46,957 nt of DNA from positions 1-46,957 of the forward strand of contig USEY01000019.1 of NCBI GenBank assembly GCA_900553815.1. The letters run 5' to 3'. Of this stretch, positions 1 through 8,281 are shown piece after piece. Position numbers and translations under genes: made by a program. The notes beneath the pieces were generated by a model that was not told the origin of the DNA, ran no database searches, and was given only the letters and a program-made list of their open reading frames with translations. Position 1 is the first letter of the stretch, and the number at the start of each line of letters is the position of its first letter. This DNA comes from an uncultured Bacteroides sp. (lineage in GTDB: Bacteria > Bacteroidota > Bacteroidia > Bacteroidales > Bacteroidaceae).

Positions 1-33
1 TTTCCGGGATTGCTTAATTACTGGCTTTTCCTG

Positions 34-65
34 CTTGTTTATCTGCTTTTGGCATGTTATCTTTG
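34..65 (+). promoter_or_regulatory. Promoter of the HU-like gene
   Basis: A CTTG at 34-37 stands 20 bases upstream of TATCTTTG at 58-65. This matches the Bacteroides pattern of a TTTG-like -33 box and a TAnnTTTG -7 box. The start of transcription would lie near 70-72, so the palindrome array at 80-160 would fall in the transcribed leader. Confidence 0.6.
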
Positions 66-79
66 TGAATTGATGAGAA

Positions 80-160
80 ATCATGTAACATGATAATAGA
101 AATCATGTATAATGATTATAGGAATCAAGTAACATGATTTCCTATATCATCTTACATGAT
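80..160. repeat. Four 15-bp palindromes at 22-bp pitch
   Basis: Copies begin at 80, 102, 124 and 146, exactly 22 bp apart. Copy 1 is the perfect palindrome ATCATGTAACATGAT (7+1+7). Copies 3 and 4 have one mismatched half-site position and copy 2 has two. The 7-base spacers differ, but those at 117-124 and 139-146 are complementary (TATAGGAA / TTCCTATA), giving a larger inverted repeat around copy 3. The pitch is about two helical turns, so all copies face the same side of the DNA, as expected for an operator array for a dimeric regulator. The bound protein is unknown; the HU-like product could itself be a candidate. Confidence 0.75.
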
Positions 161-186
161 TTATATCAATAGTACTGGAACAGGAT

Positions 187-207
187 TGTCAAAGTCATGC
201 TTTGGCA
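187..207 (+). other. Small hairpin in the HU-like leader
   Basis: TGTCAAAG at 187-194 can pair with CTTTGGCA at 200-207 around a five-base loop, with one G:U pair. It ends about 30 bases before the start codon of the HU-like gene. No T-run follows, so it is not an evident terminator; it may simply be leader structure. Confidence 0.35.
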
Positions 208-237
208 GCGTCATTGTGGACTAAATAACGGAAGAAT

Positions 238-636
238 ATGGCTTTTTACAAGAAACAAAAACAGAAAGGTAAGTGGTATCCGCGTTCGTTTACCATCGGG
301 ACGTGGACTACGGACGATGTGGCCAAGCGGTTGTCGGTCATGTCTACCGTGAGCAAGGGCGATACGTATGCCGTGCTGCTCGGTTTGGGTGAAGTGCTGG
401 GCGATATGCTGAAGGACGGTTATTCGGTGAAGCTGGATGGCCTGGGCACTTTCTATCTGACGGGTAAGGCCAGCGGTCGGGGAGTGGATACGCCGGAAGA
501 GGTGAGTGCGCGTCAGTTTAAGGAAGTGCATGTACGCTTTATTCCCGAATACCGACGGGGACATAATAAGAAGGTGACAGGCCGGACTCTTGTGCCCGAT
601 AAAGTGGAGCGGAGGGAGCTGGATATGGAGAAGTAG
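238..636 (+). CDS. HU-like DNA-binding protein (Bacteroidota type)
   Basis: A 132-residue basic protein of the HU/IHF-related family found in Bacteroidota. The N-terminus is rich in Lys and aromatic residues. A helical dimerisation region (around residues 22-60, with VAKRLSVMSTVSKGD and LGEVLGDMLKDGYSV) is followed by the HU beta-arm region with VKLDGLGTFYLTGKASG and a basic tail. It lacks the simple 90-residue layout of housekeeping HU and has extensions at both ends. The predicted role is nucleoid or sequence-directed DNA binding in the cytoplasm. The start is preceded by a weak purine stretch (GGAAG). It is monocistronic and faces the response-regulator gene tail to tail. Family call is firm; the specific role is unknown. 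Confidence 0.85.
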   Translation: MAFYKKQKQKGKWYPRSFTIGTWTTDDVAKRLSVMSTVSKGDTYAVLLGLGEVLGDMLKDGYSVKLDGLGTFYLTGKASGRGVDTPEEVSARQFKEVHVRFIPEYRRGHNKKVTGRTLVPDKVERRELDMEK

Positions 637-782
637 GGAGAGGCCAGGAATATTTCGTATTTATTGTTGTCATGTTTGGGTGCGTTGTGAAGGCCAGTGT
701 GCTGATTTAGTATGTTTATCGCTGATGTAAGTTTGTATAAATAGTGTGTCGGTTCTTGTTGGTAGTGCGGATAGAACAGGCA

Positions 783-1484
783 TTATGCTTCCAGGCTTAC
801 GCCTACGCCTTTCAATGATTTAATGGATACGGTCGGGTCTTGGGAGAGGTATTTGCGGAGTTTGGTGATGAAAACATCCAGACTGCGCGAGGAATAGAAG
901 TCGGCTGTATCCCAGACGGCAGTGAGGATGGCATCGCGGCTGACGATGCGTCCCTTCTGTTGGCAGAGCATTTCCAGAATCTTGGTTTCTTTGGGCGTTA
1001 GTGTCTGTTGCCCGGTGGCGTGGCTGAGCAGGTGTTGGGAGGGGTTGAAACGGTAGGTGCCGATGGGGTAGCTTTCATCTGCTACTGTCGGTTCTTCTTT
1101 GGCAGTGGGCGTGTTTTGCTTTATTCTCAGTATGGCTTGAATGTGCGCGTTCAGTTCTTCGGGCAGGAAGGGCTTTTTGATGTAGAAGTCGGCTCCTGAC
1201 TGATAGCCGTTGATGACATCGCGGGCGGTGGTCAGTCCGGTGATGAAGATGATGGCAAGCTGGGGATGGTGGCGGCGGATGTGCTGTACCATGGACATGC
1301 CGTCCATGACCGGCATCTCTATGTCGGATACAATCACGTCGAAGTTTCCTTTTTCCAGCAATTCCAGGCCTTCCTTGCCATTGGTTGCGGTCGTTACTTC
1401 ATAACCGCCAATCATTTGTTCCAGGCTGCTCTTCAGAATGAAGCACAGGTTCTTGTCGTCTTCAACCAATAATACTCGTATCAT
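783..1484 (-). CDS. OmpR/PhoB-family response regulator
   Basis: A 233-residue cytoplasmic transcription regulator. The receiver domain (about residues 1-120) has the acidic pair D9-D10, phospho-acceptor D54 in VIVSDIEMP, the switch T82 and the conserved K104-P105. The C-terminal winged helix (about 140-233) shows LTPKETKILEML and the recognition-helix region SRSLDVFITKLRKYL. Its start codon overlaps the stop codon of the histidine kinase (ATGA), so the two are translationally coupled. It resembles the Bacteroides RprY class, but it differs from the RprY sequence I remember, so I give no symbol. Likely targets are the divergent outer-membrane gene and its own operon through the TAACAAT repeats. 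Confidence 0.93.
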   Translation of the reverse strand: MIRVLLVEDDKNLCFILKSSLEQMIGGYEVTTATNGKEGLELLEKGNFDVIVSDIEMPVMDGMSMVQHIRRHHPQLAIIFITGLTTARDVINGYQSGADFYIKKPFLPEELNAHIQAILRIKQNTPTAKEEPTVADESYPIGTYRFNPSQHLLSHATGQQTLTPKETKILEMLCQQKGRIVSRDAILTAVWDTADFYSSRSLDVFITKLRKYLSQDPTVSIKSLKGVGVSLEA

Positions 1485-2824
1485 ATCTTTTTGTTTTGCA
1501 TGGGGAGTGTCAGTGTGAATTCACTGAACTTGCCTTCTATACTGTTTACAGAAACGCTTCCGCCCATGGCCGTGATGACTTTGTAGACAAAGTTCAGTCC
1601 CAGGCCAAAGCCGGACACTTTCTTTTCTTTCTTGTATTCCAGTCCGCCGCGATTGAACTTTTCGAAGATGTGCTTCTGTTGTTTCAGGGGGATGCCCCAA
1701 CCGTCGTCCCATACCCGGATGAGGACTGCGTGGTTCTGGTCTTCGGCAGAGAGGCGGATGGTTACGCGTTCGTCGGAGTATTTCAGTGAATTGTCTATCA
1801 GGTTGCTGAGGGCTTCCTTCAGGTATTCGGCATCGGCTGTTACCGTCAGGGAGTCCGGGCAATGGCTTTCAAAGGTAGCCTTCTTTTCAGTCTTGACTTG
1901 GTATTTCTGCGCCAGTTCGTCAAACAAGGGGGTGAGGCGGACTGTTTCCTGCGTCATCTTCAGGCGCGCCTGCTCCAGTTTGGCGATGGTCAGAATCTTT
2001 TCGGACAGGGCCAGCAGGTGGGTGCTTTCTTCGTTCAGAATGGCGAAATACTGTTTCTTCAGTTCGGGGTTCTGGTCCAGCAGGCCGCTTTCCAGCGTGT
2101 GTCCGGTCATGGAAATAGTGGTGATGGGCGTCTTCATGTCATGTATCATGGCATACGTGAAGTCCTCCCGCAGGCGGGCTATCCGGTTCTGTCGGATGAT
2201 AATCCGTACCTGATAGACGATACATCCGGCTACGAATACCAGCAGTAGGGCTGTGGCCACCAGCAGGACACTCATCTGTCGGAAAGCAATCCAATAAGGA
2301 TTTAATAGGGTAGCCTGGACTGCCCGGGAGTGCTCCTTGTCCAGATAGACGGGAGCGGTCTGAAGAGTTTTCAGGGAATGCCGCCAGACGGGCGCATCGT
2401 CCGACGACAACGGCTGGCCAAGGGAGTCGACAAGCTGGCATTTCAGTTGCGCCTGGTAGCCTTCCTGAGCCAGATAGGCTGTAAAGATGGAGTCGGCCAG
2501 CGGCAGGGAGATGGACGAGTGATACACCGAGTCGGCATAATGGTTGGTGAGTACCGCCAGATAGTCGAACAGTGTCTGGTCGATTTCTCTTTCATAGTCG
2601 AAATTCGTAGAGAAACTGAGGGTGATATCCTCGTCTTTGGCATCGCTTAGCCGGTCCAGACGCGTCTTGGCTTCGTCCACAACGGCCTGAGGAAACAGAC
2701 GGTTGCTGACCTGCAACAGTTCCGCCTCTATCATCCGGTAAGTGTGGACCAGCCACGAGCCTTGGATGGCCACGATGACAATCAGGCTCAGAAAGGTGAC
2801 TATCTTGATGTTTTTGCCGGGCAT
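1481..2824 (-). CDS. Sensor histidine kinase, inner membrane
   Basis: A 447-residue kinase starting at 2824; the open frame runs further upstream but there it covers the divergent promoter region. A first membrane helix (about residues 7-28) and a second near residue 190-210 (SVLLVATALLLVFVAGCIVY) bracket a periplasmic sensor domain of about 160 residues that I do not recognise. The HisKA helix carries H228 in MIHDMKTPITT. The ATPase domain has the N box (SNLIDNSLKYSDE), G1 (DDGWGIPL) and G2 (GFGLGLNFVYKV). It is first in a two-gene operon with the response regulator. It would phosphorylate D54 of that partner; the stimulus is unknown. Confidence 0.93.
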   Translation of the reverse strand: MPGKNIKIVTFLSLIVIVAIQGSWLVHTYRMIEAELLQVSNRLFPQAVVDEAKTRLDRLSDAKDEDITLSFSTNFDYEREIDQTLFDYLAVLTNHYADSVYHSSISLPLADSIFTAYLAQEGYQAQLKCQLVDSLGQPLSSDDAPVWRHSLKTLQTAPVYLDKEHSRAVQATLLNPYWIAFRQMSVLLVATALLLVFVAGCIVYQVRIIIRQNRIARLREDFTYAMIHDMKTPITTISMTGHTLESGLLDQNPELKKQYFAILNEESTHLLALSEKILTIAKLEQARLKMTQETVRLTPLFDELAQKYQVKTEKKATFESHCPDSLTVTADAEYLKEALSNLIDNSLKYSDERVTIRLSAEDQNHAVLIRVWDDGWGIPLKQQKHIFEKFNRGGLEYKKEKKVSGFGLGLNFVYKVITAMGGSVSVNSIEGKFSEFTLTLPMQNKKI

Positions 2825-2843
2825 AAGCGTCTTGATTTGTCGG

Positions 2844-2887
2844 CAAAGATATAACAATCTCTTAACAATCGGGCGTTTCCTAACAAT
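2844..2887 (-). promoter_or_regulatory. Kinase promoter with TAACAAT direct repeats
   Basis: On the minus strand TATCTTTG (plus 2844-2851) forms a -7 box about 20 bases upstream of the kinase start. Abutting it on the plus strand are TAACAAT copies at 2852-2858, 2863-2869 and 2881-2887. The first two are 11 bp apart, the usual pitch of tandem half-sites for OmpR-family regulators. The layout suggests that the neighbouring regulator binds here and controls its own operon and the divergent gene. Confidence 0.5.
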
Positions 2888-2940
2888 AATATAAGGAAAG
2901 CATAACGAGGCCATAACCTGCTTTCTGTCGTAAAGGCCGT

Positions 2941-2947
2941 TATTTTG
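2941..2947 (+). promoter_or_regulatory. Possible -7 box of the beta-barrel gene
   Basis: TATTTTG, one base short of TAnnTTTG, lies 30 bases before the chosen start codon. This is the only promoter-like element I see on this strand of the divergent gap. Confidence 0.3.
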
Positions 2948-2977
2948 CGGCATGAAAACAAAAAGAACGAATGCTTT

Positions 2978-5269
2978 ATGAAACAGATTGTAATGTTGAC
3001 AGTAAGTCTGATAGCTGCAACCATCCGCTTGGCTGCGCAGGAAGTGAAAGGAAGGGTAACGGATAAAGACCGTCAGCCCATTGAAGGCGCAACGGTAGTC
3101 ATGCAGACGCCGGACTCCGTGTTTATCGATGGCGTAACTACCGACTCGTTGGGCCGTTTCGTCTTTCATCGGGAAATGAAGCAATATCGCCTGATTTTCC
3201 AGCACCTGCTCTACAAGAGTGTAGTGGAGGACTATAACGTGGCAGGTGATATTGGTGTGGTGACGATGAACGAACAGGATGCTTATGCTTTGGGAGAAGT
3301 GGTGGTCAGTGCCCAGCGCCCTTTGGTGAAAGCAGAGAATGGTGCCTTGACCTACGATGTAGAAGCTCTGGCCGAAAATACGACGGCCAGTAATGCTTAC
3401 GAAGTCTTGACCCGCTTGCCGGGCGTGCTGGAGCAGGATGGCGGTCTTAGCCTGATAGGGGCAGGATGCGTGACGGTGATATTGAATGGACGCCCGTCGT
3501 CCATGTCAAGCGAACAACTGGTCAGTCTGCTGAAGAGTACGCCAGTCGGCCATGTGGAGAAGGCGGAAGTGATGTACAGCGCACCGGCCAAATACCGGGT
3601 ACGAGGGGCGGTCATCAATCTGGTGCTGAAGGATAGGAAGTCCGAAGACTCTTTCCTGCGTGGGGAATTTGGAACCAGTTTCATACAGGGTGAATATGCG
3701 CAAGGCAACGGGCGCATCAACCTTTCTTTCGGGAGGCGGAAGGTATCGGCAGATGTGCTCTATTCGGCTGACTATGTCAAACGGCGGACAGGGTACGATT
3801 TCATCTCCCACCATACGCTGGACGGCGTGACGCGTGACATCGGGCAATATAACACCGGATTGAGAAGAAAGCTGACCCACAATGTCCGCACTTCCCTGGA
3901 CTATCAGATTACAGAGAGAGACAACCTGAACATGGCCTATACGGCAGCCATTACACCCGCCCTGAAGACGGTTGAAAACTCGGTGGGTACCTTGTCGGAG
4001 TCGTCCAACGTCCGAAAAGGAGACGAGCAGATGCATAACTTTAACCTCGACTATGCAGCCCGTTGGGGAATGAACATCGGCGTGGATTATACCTGCTATT
4101 CCTATCCAAGTGTGCAGGAATTCAGCAATCGGACAAATGAGGACGAACAGAACTTTTCGGTCGACAGCCGTCAACGAATCAACCGTTGGAATGTCTATGC
4201 AGGCCAGACGCACGGCCTGCCCCAGGATTGGAGTCTGAACTACGGCATCAACTTTTCTTTTGCCAACGAGAAAAGCTCCCAGTTCTATCACTCTCAGACA
4301 GAAGGGGACATGCCATCACTGAACTCGGACACGGAACTGGACGAACGGACTTACAACTTCTATGCCGGACTGGAGAAAGCCTTTGGCGAGCGTCTGTCGC
4401 TTTCGTTGTCCGCTGCCGGGGAATATTACCGTTTGGCCGATTTCAAGCAGTGGACTGTTTATCCCTCCATGCAGTTGAACTACATCCCGTCAAGTTCCCA
4501 CATCTTCCAGCTTTCCTTGTCTTCGGACAAAGCCTATCCCGACTATTGGAGCATGCAGGACGCTACGAGCTACCTCAACGGTTATGCCAAGGTTGTGGGA
4601 AATCCCGGCTTGCGACCCTCGACAGACTATACTGCCGACCTGACCTACATCTTGAAAAGCAAATACATCTTCAGCTTGTATTATTCCCATGTAAAAGACT
4701 TGTTCGCCCAGTTGGCCTACCAAAGCCCCGACGAACTGACGATGATTTATCAGACTGTGAACTACGATTATGAGCAGAGCTTCGGCCTTTCGGTGATTGT
4801 CCCGTTCGCGGTCGGCAACGTCTGGAACTCCCGCCTCACGCTGAACGGCTCCTACCTCAGGGATGTCTGCAAGGATTATCATGTCCTCGGATTCGACAAT
4901 CGTGTCTGGAGAGGAATTGCGATGTTGAACAACACCTTCCGGCTGTCCTCAAAGCCGTCCATCAGCCTGGAGTTGAACGGCCTGTATGTCAGTCCTTCTG
5001 TTCAGGGAAATTATGATTTGTCTTCTGTCTGGAAAATCGACGCCGGGCTGAAATGGACTTCAACTGACAAGAAAGCCGAACTTCGTCTGTCGGGCAATGA
5101 CTTGTTCAACAGTGCCACTCCTAACGCCCGTGTGAACAACAGCGGTCAACGGTTTGAGATAAACCAGCACGCCGACAGCCGTTTCTTCTCTATCTCGTTT
5201 ACCTATAAATTCGGAGGGTATAAATCGAAGGAGCACAGGGAGGTGGATATGAGTCGCTTTGGCTATTGA
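2978..5269 (+). CDS. Outer-membrane beta-barrel protein with CarboxypepD-like domain
   Basis: A 763-residue protein. I place the start at 2978, where a clean signal peptide begins (MKQIVMLTVSLIAATIRLAAQ) and cleavage before Q-E is likely; a TTG start 33 bases earlier is possible. Residues about 22-100 are a carboxypeptidase-regulatory-like beta sandwich (VKGRVTDKDRQPIEGATV). A plug-like segment follows with EVLTRLPGVLEQDGG and VTVILNGRPS. The rest is an outer-membrane beta-barrel of the OMP_b-brl_3 type found in Bacteroidota TonB-dependent-receptor relatives, rich in aromatic-ended strands. No SusD partner is adjacent. Divergent pairing with a two-component system suggests envelope-stress or nutrient regulation; the substrate is unknown. 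Confidence 0.88.
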   Translation: MKQIVMLTVSLIAATIRLAAQEVKGRVTDKDRQPIEGATVVMQTPDSVFIDGVTTDSLGRFVFHREMKQYRLIFQHLLYKSVVEDYNVAGDIGVVTMNEQDAYALGEVVVSAQRPLVKAENGALTYDVEALAENTTASNAYEVLTRLPGVLEQDGGLSLIGAGCVTVILNGRPSSMSSEQLVSLLKSTPVGHVEKAEVMYSAPAKYRVRGAVINLVLKDRKSEDSFLRGEFGTSFIQGEYAQGNGRINLSFGRRKVSADVLYSADYVKRRTGYDFISHHTLDGVTRDIGQYNTGLRRKLTHNVRTSLDYQITERDNLNMAYTAAITPALKTVENSVGTLSESSNVRKGDEQMHNFNLDYAARWGMNIGVDYTCYSYPSVQEFSNRTNEDEQNFSVDSRQRINRWNVYAGQTHGLPQDWSLNYGINFSFANEKSSQFYHSQTEGDMPSLNSDTELDERTYNFYAGLEKAFGERLSLSLSAAGEYYRLADFKQWTVYPSMQLNYIPSSSHIFQLSLSSDKAYPDYWSMQDATSYLNGYAKVVGNPGLRPSTDYTADLTYILKSKYIFSLYYSHVKDLFAQLAYQSPDELTMIYQTVNYDYEQSFGLSVIVPFAVGNVWNSRLTLNGSYLRDVCKDYHVLGFDNRVWRGIAMLNNTFRLSSKPSISLELNGLYVSPSVQGNYDLSSVWKIDAGLKWTSTDKKAELRLSGNDLFNSATPNARVNNSGQRFEINQHADSRFFSISFTYKFGGYKSKEHREVDMSRFGY

Positions 5270-5311
5270 GGAACTGTTGTGCTAATAGTAGTTAACTGCT
5301 GAGAATAAAAG

Positions 5312-5361
5312 AAGAGCCCTAAAGTGGAATTTGTCTGATGTATCCACTTTGGGGCTCTTTT
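5312..5361. terminator. Bidirectional terminator
   Basis: AAGAGCCC-TAAAGTGGA at 5312-5328 pairs with TCCACTTT-GGGGCTCTT at 5343-5359, with A-rich and T-rich flanks on both sides. It sits between the converging beta-barrel and MFS genes and can serve both. Confidence 0.85.
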
Positions 5362-5380
5362 ATATTGGGAGCGTTCCTAA

Positions 5381-6922
5381 TTAGTCAACCACGATAGGTT
5401 TGTACTTCGGAACCAGCGCTTTCATAATGCACCATCCCAGCAGGTAGGCTACGGCACAGATGCAGAAGATGATGAAGTAGCCGGCGGGTTTTCCTTCAAA
5501 GCCCATGAAGTGCATGGCGGGTTGTACGTATTGGGCACCGCTTTCCAGTAGTTTGGCAGTCATTTCTACTTCTTTGCCGTCAATCATGGTAGTTCCGGCA
5601 GCGTAGGTGAACAGCATACCTGAACCTTTGTTGATAAGAAATGAACCGATACCGCCTGCCATACCACCCAGACCGATGATGGTGGCAACTGCGTTGTTGG
5701 GGAACATGTCGCCTACAACCGAATAGATGTTAGCAGACCAAGATTGGTGGGCAGCTCCGGCTATACCGATGATAATGATGGGATACCAATAAGAATATTC
5801 ACCCAGTGGTTGCGCAAAGAGGGCGAGCAAGGGGAAAACTGCAAATATGAGCATAGCACGCATGCGGGCAGCGTAGGGATTCATTCCTGTGCGGTTGATG
5901 ATGATGGTGGGCAGCTTGCCGCCGTAGATGGATAGCATGGTAATGGCGTAGAGTACGAATATCAGCAACTGTGCTGTTCCGCTGTCGGAAGAGAAACCAT
6001 ACACGTCACTGATGTAAGCGGGAGTCCAGAAGAGGAAGAACCACCAAACACCGTCGGTCATAAACTTACCAATGGCAAATGCCCAGGCTTGGCGATACTG
6101 GAGACATTGCAGGAAAGAGAGCTTCTTTTCTTCCTTCTTGCTGGCTTCTTGTTTTTGCTTGTCTTCTTCTTCCTTGTCTTGTTGTATGTAGGCCAGTTCG
6201 GCTGCATTGACGTGCGGGTTCTCTTGTGGCTTCTTGTAGAGGAACATCCAGACACCCATCCAGATGAAGCCCAGACCGCCAATAACAACGAAAGCCATTT
6301 CCCAGCCGTTACCTATACCCAAGTCTTGGAAATAACGTGCCAAAGGCGGGATGCTGACCGGTGCGGCCAAAGCTCCGATGGTGGAACCGGCATTGAAAAT
6401 AGAAGTTGAGAAGGCGCGGTCTTTCTTAGGGAAATATTCGGCTGTTACTTTAATGGCAGCGGGGAAGTTACCGGCTTCGCCTACTCCCAGTACAATGCGG
6501 GCTGCTATGAAGTAGTAGACGCTGGTAATGGCGATGGTAGATGCCAGTGCGCCGGTGGCACCAATCATCTCCTGCGCGTTGTGGATGCCTAGTGTGTGTT
6601 CAGTAGCCCATCCGCACAGAGCATGGATACATGCGCCTGCCGACCAGATTCCGATAGACCAAAGATAGCCTTTCTTGGTTCCCATCCAGTCAATGAAACG
6701 TCCGGCAAATAGGTTGGCAATAGCATAAACAATAGAAAAAATGGCGGTGATGTTACCGTAGTGTGCGTCGTTCCAGTGGAATTCGGGGGCGATGAAGTCT
6801 TTCCAGGTCAGTGAAAGAACTTGTCGGTCCATGTAGTTTACTGTCGTCGCAAAAAATAGCATAGCACAAATGATCCATCTGTAGTTGGTCATTTGTTTGT
6901 TCTTGTCTTGATTTGTTGTCAT
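5381..6922 (-). CDS. MFS hexuronate transporter (ExuT-like, ACS family)
   Basis: A 513-residue inner-membrane carrier with about 12 helices and a charged loop rich in Lys and Glu near residues 240-265 between the two halves. Family marks are NYMDRQVLSL in the first helix, RFIDWMGTKKGY in the loop between helices 2 and 3, and the GEAGNFPAAIKVTAEYFPKKDRA-type region (about 155-175) typical of the anion:cation symporter group. The expected substrates are galacturonate, glucuronate or related uronates imported with protons. Its own -7 box (6952-6959) and the gap of 366 bp before kduI suggest separate transcription, yet it belongs to the pectin island by content. It is longer than E. coli ExuT because of the central loop and a stretch near residues 440-470. 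Confidence 0.88.
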   Translation of the reverse strand: MTTNQDKNKQMTNYRWIICAMLFFATTVNYMDRQVLSLTWKDFIAPEFHWNDAHYGNITAIFSIVYAIANLFAGRFIDWMGTKKGYLWSIGIWSAGACIHALCGWATEHTLGIHNAQEMIGATGALASTIAITSVYYFIAARIVLGVGEAGNFPAAIKVTAEYFPKKDRAFSTSIFNAGSTIGALAAPVSIPPLARYFQDLGIGNGWEMAFVVIGGLGFIWMGVWMFLYKKPQENPHVNAAELAYIQQDKEEEDKQKQEASKKEEKKLSFLQCLQYRQAWAFAIGKFMTDGVWWFFLFWTPAYISDVYGFSSDSGTAQLLIFVLYAITMLSIYGGKLPTIIINRTGMNPYAARMRAMLIFAVFPLLALFAQPLGEYSYWYPIIIIGIAGAAHQSWSANIYSVVGDMFPNNAVATIIGLGGMAGGIGSFLINKGSGMLFTYAAGTTMIDGKEVEMTAKLLESGAQYVQPAMHFMGFEGKPAGYFIIFCICAVAYLLGWCIMKALVPKYKPIVVD

Positions 6923-6951
6923 GATAGTAGATTTATATTCTTTTGGGTTTG

Positions 6952-6959
6952 CAAATATA
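6952..6959 (-). promoter_or_regulatory. -7 box of the hexuronate carrier
   Basis: On the minus strand this reads TATATTTG, a full TAnnTTTG match, 29 bases before the start codon. No clear -33 box is seen. Confidence 0.5.
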
Positions 6960-7168
6960 GGATTTAAACATTTCTTCAGCGTGGAATATTTGGTAGAATG
7001 CGTGTAGAAAGTGGTATAAATGTTTGTGTAAAAGGCCTTGTTCGAAACATGTAGTTGATGGAATGTGTTTTCTTTTTGATGACGGTGTTTGTTGTGTTTG
7101 GTTAGTGTCTTCAGTATTATAATGCCAAGGTTAGCATTATGGGAAATAACTCCATTTTAACATGCAAA

Positions 7169-7225
7169 CATGCTTGGGAAAGCAAATCGGGCGTCAGAGA
7201 TACCCAGTTTGCTTCCTCAAGCATG
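7169..7225. other. Long stem-loop downstream of kduI
   Basis: The 23-base arms 7169-7191 and 7203-7225 start and end with CATGCTTG / CAAGCATG and match at 19 of 23 positions; the loop is 11 bases. In either RNA two of the four differences become G:U pairs. It lies 63 bases past the kduI stop codon. It has no T-run, so it may act as a 3'-end stabiliser or processing structure, or be a small repeat element. Confidence 0.6.
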
Positions 7226-7288
7226 GAGGACGTGGCCTCAAAGTGTCCAGCTACACCGGTTCAGACAGTGTGGCAATATACACTCAGA

Positions 7289-8245
7289 TTACTTCATATC
7301 AGTATACTTGATTTCGTCCTTGTCGCTATATTTCAGGTTTTCACCAGCCATACCCCAGATGAATGAGTAGTTGCGGGTTCCGGCAGCAGCGTGGATGCTC
7401 CACTCGGGTGAAGTAATAGCTTGCTCGTTGTGCAACCAAACGAGGCGTTCTTCTTGAGGCTGACCCATCAGGTGGCAGATAGCGTTGCCTTCGGCTACAT
7501 TGAAATAGAAGTAAGCTTCCATACGGCGGGTATGCGTGTGAGCAGGCATTGTGTTCCATACAGAACCCGGAGCCAATTCAGTCAGACCCATTTGCAGCTG
7601 GTTGGTACCACCGTTCTTTACTCTTTCCAATACATCTTTTACAATGAGCTGGTTAACGACACGGTCGTTGCTGTCTTCCATCTTTCCGTAATGGTCAGAA
7701 ATGGCAAGTGCATATTTCTTGGGTTCTGCCTTCTGAGCCTTCACGTCTGTAGTAATCAGCTGGGTTACATATTGCTTGTAAGCAGGTGCTGAGTTGATGT
7801 AGAATTTAGCCGGTTTGGTAGCGTCGTTGCTCTTGAAGGTAACTTCCTTGTTGCCACAACCTACATAAAGGGCTTCTTTGTATTTCATCGGGTACTCTTT
7901 ACCGTCTACGGTTACTACACCGTCACCGCCGATGTTGATGACACCCAGTTCGCGACGCTCCAGGAAATAAGTGATTTCAGGACCCAATTCACGGAAGGTC
8001 TCTAACTTCAGCACTTTGTTGACAGGCATTACACCACCGTAGATAAGACGGTCGTAAAGTGTATAAGTAAGGTTGATTTCGTCGGGTGCCATTACTTTTT
8101 CCATCATGAAAGAGTTACGCAGACGTTCTGTATCGTAGTGCTTCACGTCGTCAGGATGACAAGCTGTCTGCACTTTGTAGTTCATTTGGGCATTGGCTGT
8201 CATGGCAGCGAATCCCAGCATAAATGCGATTGCTAATCTTTTCAT
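7289..8245 (-). CDS. kduI: 5-keto-4-deoxyuronate isomerase KduI with signal peptide
   Basis: Converts 5-keto-4-deoxyuronate, the opened form of the unsaturated uronate released from pectin, into 2,5-diketo-3-deoxygluconate. The cupin core is complete: [14 protein letters not shown], and the metal ligands H236, H238, E243 and H285, with the same spacing as the E. coli set (196, 198, 203, 245, from memory). The protein is 318 residues against about 278 in E. coli. The extra length is a 20-residue N-terminus that reads as a classical signal peptide ([20 protein letters not shown]) plus a longer loop near residues 165-198. Export to the periplasm is therefore predicted. It follows the EIIC gene by 36 bp in one operon. 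Confidence 0.93.
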   Translation of the reverse strand: MKRLAIAFMLGFAAMTANAQMNYKVQTACHPDDVKHYDTERLRNSFMMEKVMAPDEINLTYTLYDRLIYGGVMPVNKVLKLETFRELGPEITYFLERRELGVINIGGDGVVTVDGKEYPMKYKEALYVGCGNKEVTFKSNDATKPAKFYINSAPAYKQYVTQLITTDVKAQKAEPKKYALAISDHYGKMEDSNDRVVNQLIVKDVLERVKNGGTNQLQMGLTELAPGSVWNTMPAHTHTRRMEAYFYFNVAEGNAICHLMGQPQEERLVWLHNEQAITSPEWSIHAAAGTRNYSFIWGMAGENLKYSDKDEIKYTDMK

Positions 8246-8281
8246 ATTCGATATAAATTAAATAAGTATTATTTCATTTGT

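Larger units (their letters stand above)
6923..7288. other. Non-coding gap between hexuronate carrier and kduI
   Basis: No credible gene. It holds the carrier's promoter, a 7-bp inverted repeat ATAATGC/GCATTAT at 7119-7140 and a long imperfect palindrome at 7169-7225, listed separately. Confidence 0.6.

Noticed and set aside
80..160. CRISPR array
   Set aside because: Repeats are 15 bp with 7-bp spacers, far too short for a CRISPR, and no cas genes are present.
783..2824. Naming the two-component pair rprX/rprY
   Set aside because: The regulator is of the same class but does not match the RprY sequence I remember, so the symbols were not used.
2825..3205. N-terminal extension of the histidine kinase by 127 residues
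   Set aside because: It would cover the divergent promoter region and the start of the beta-barrel gene; the start at 2824 begins directly with the first membrane helix.
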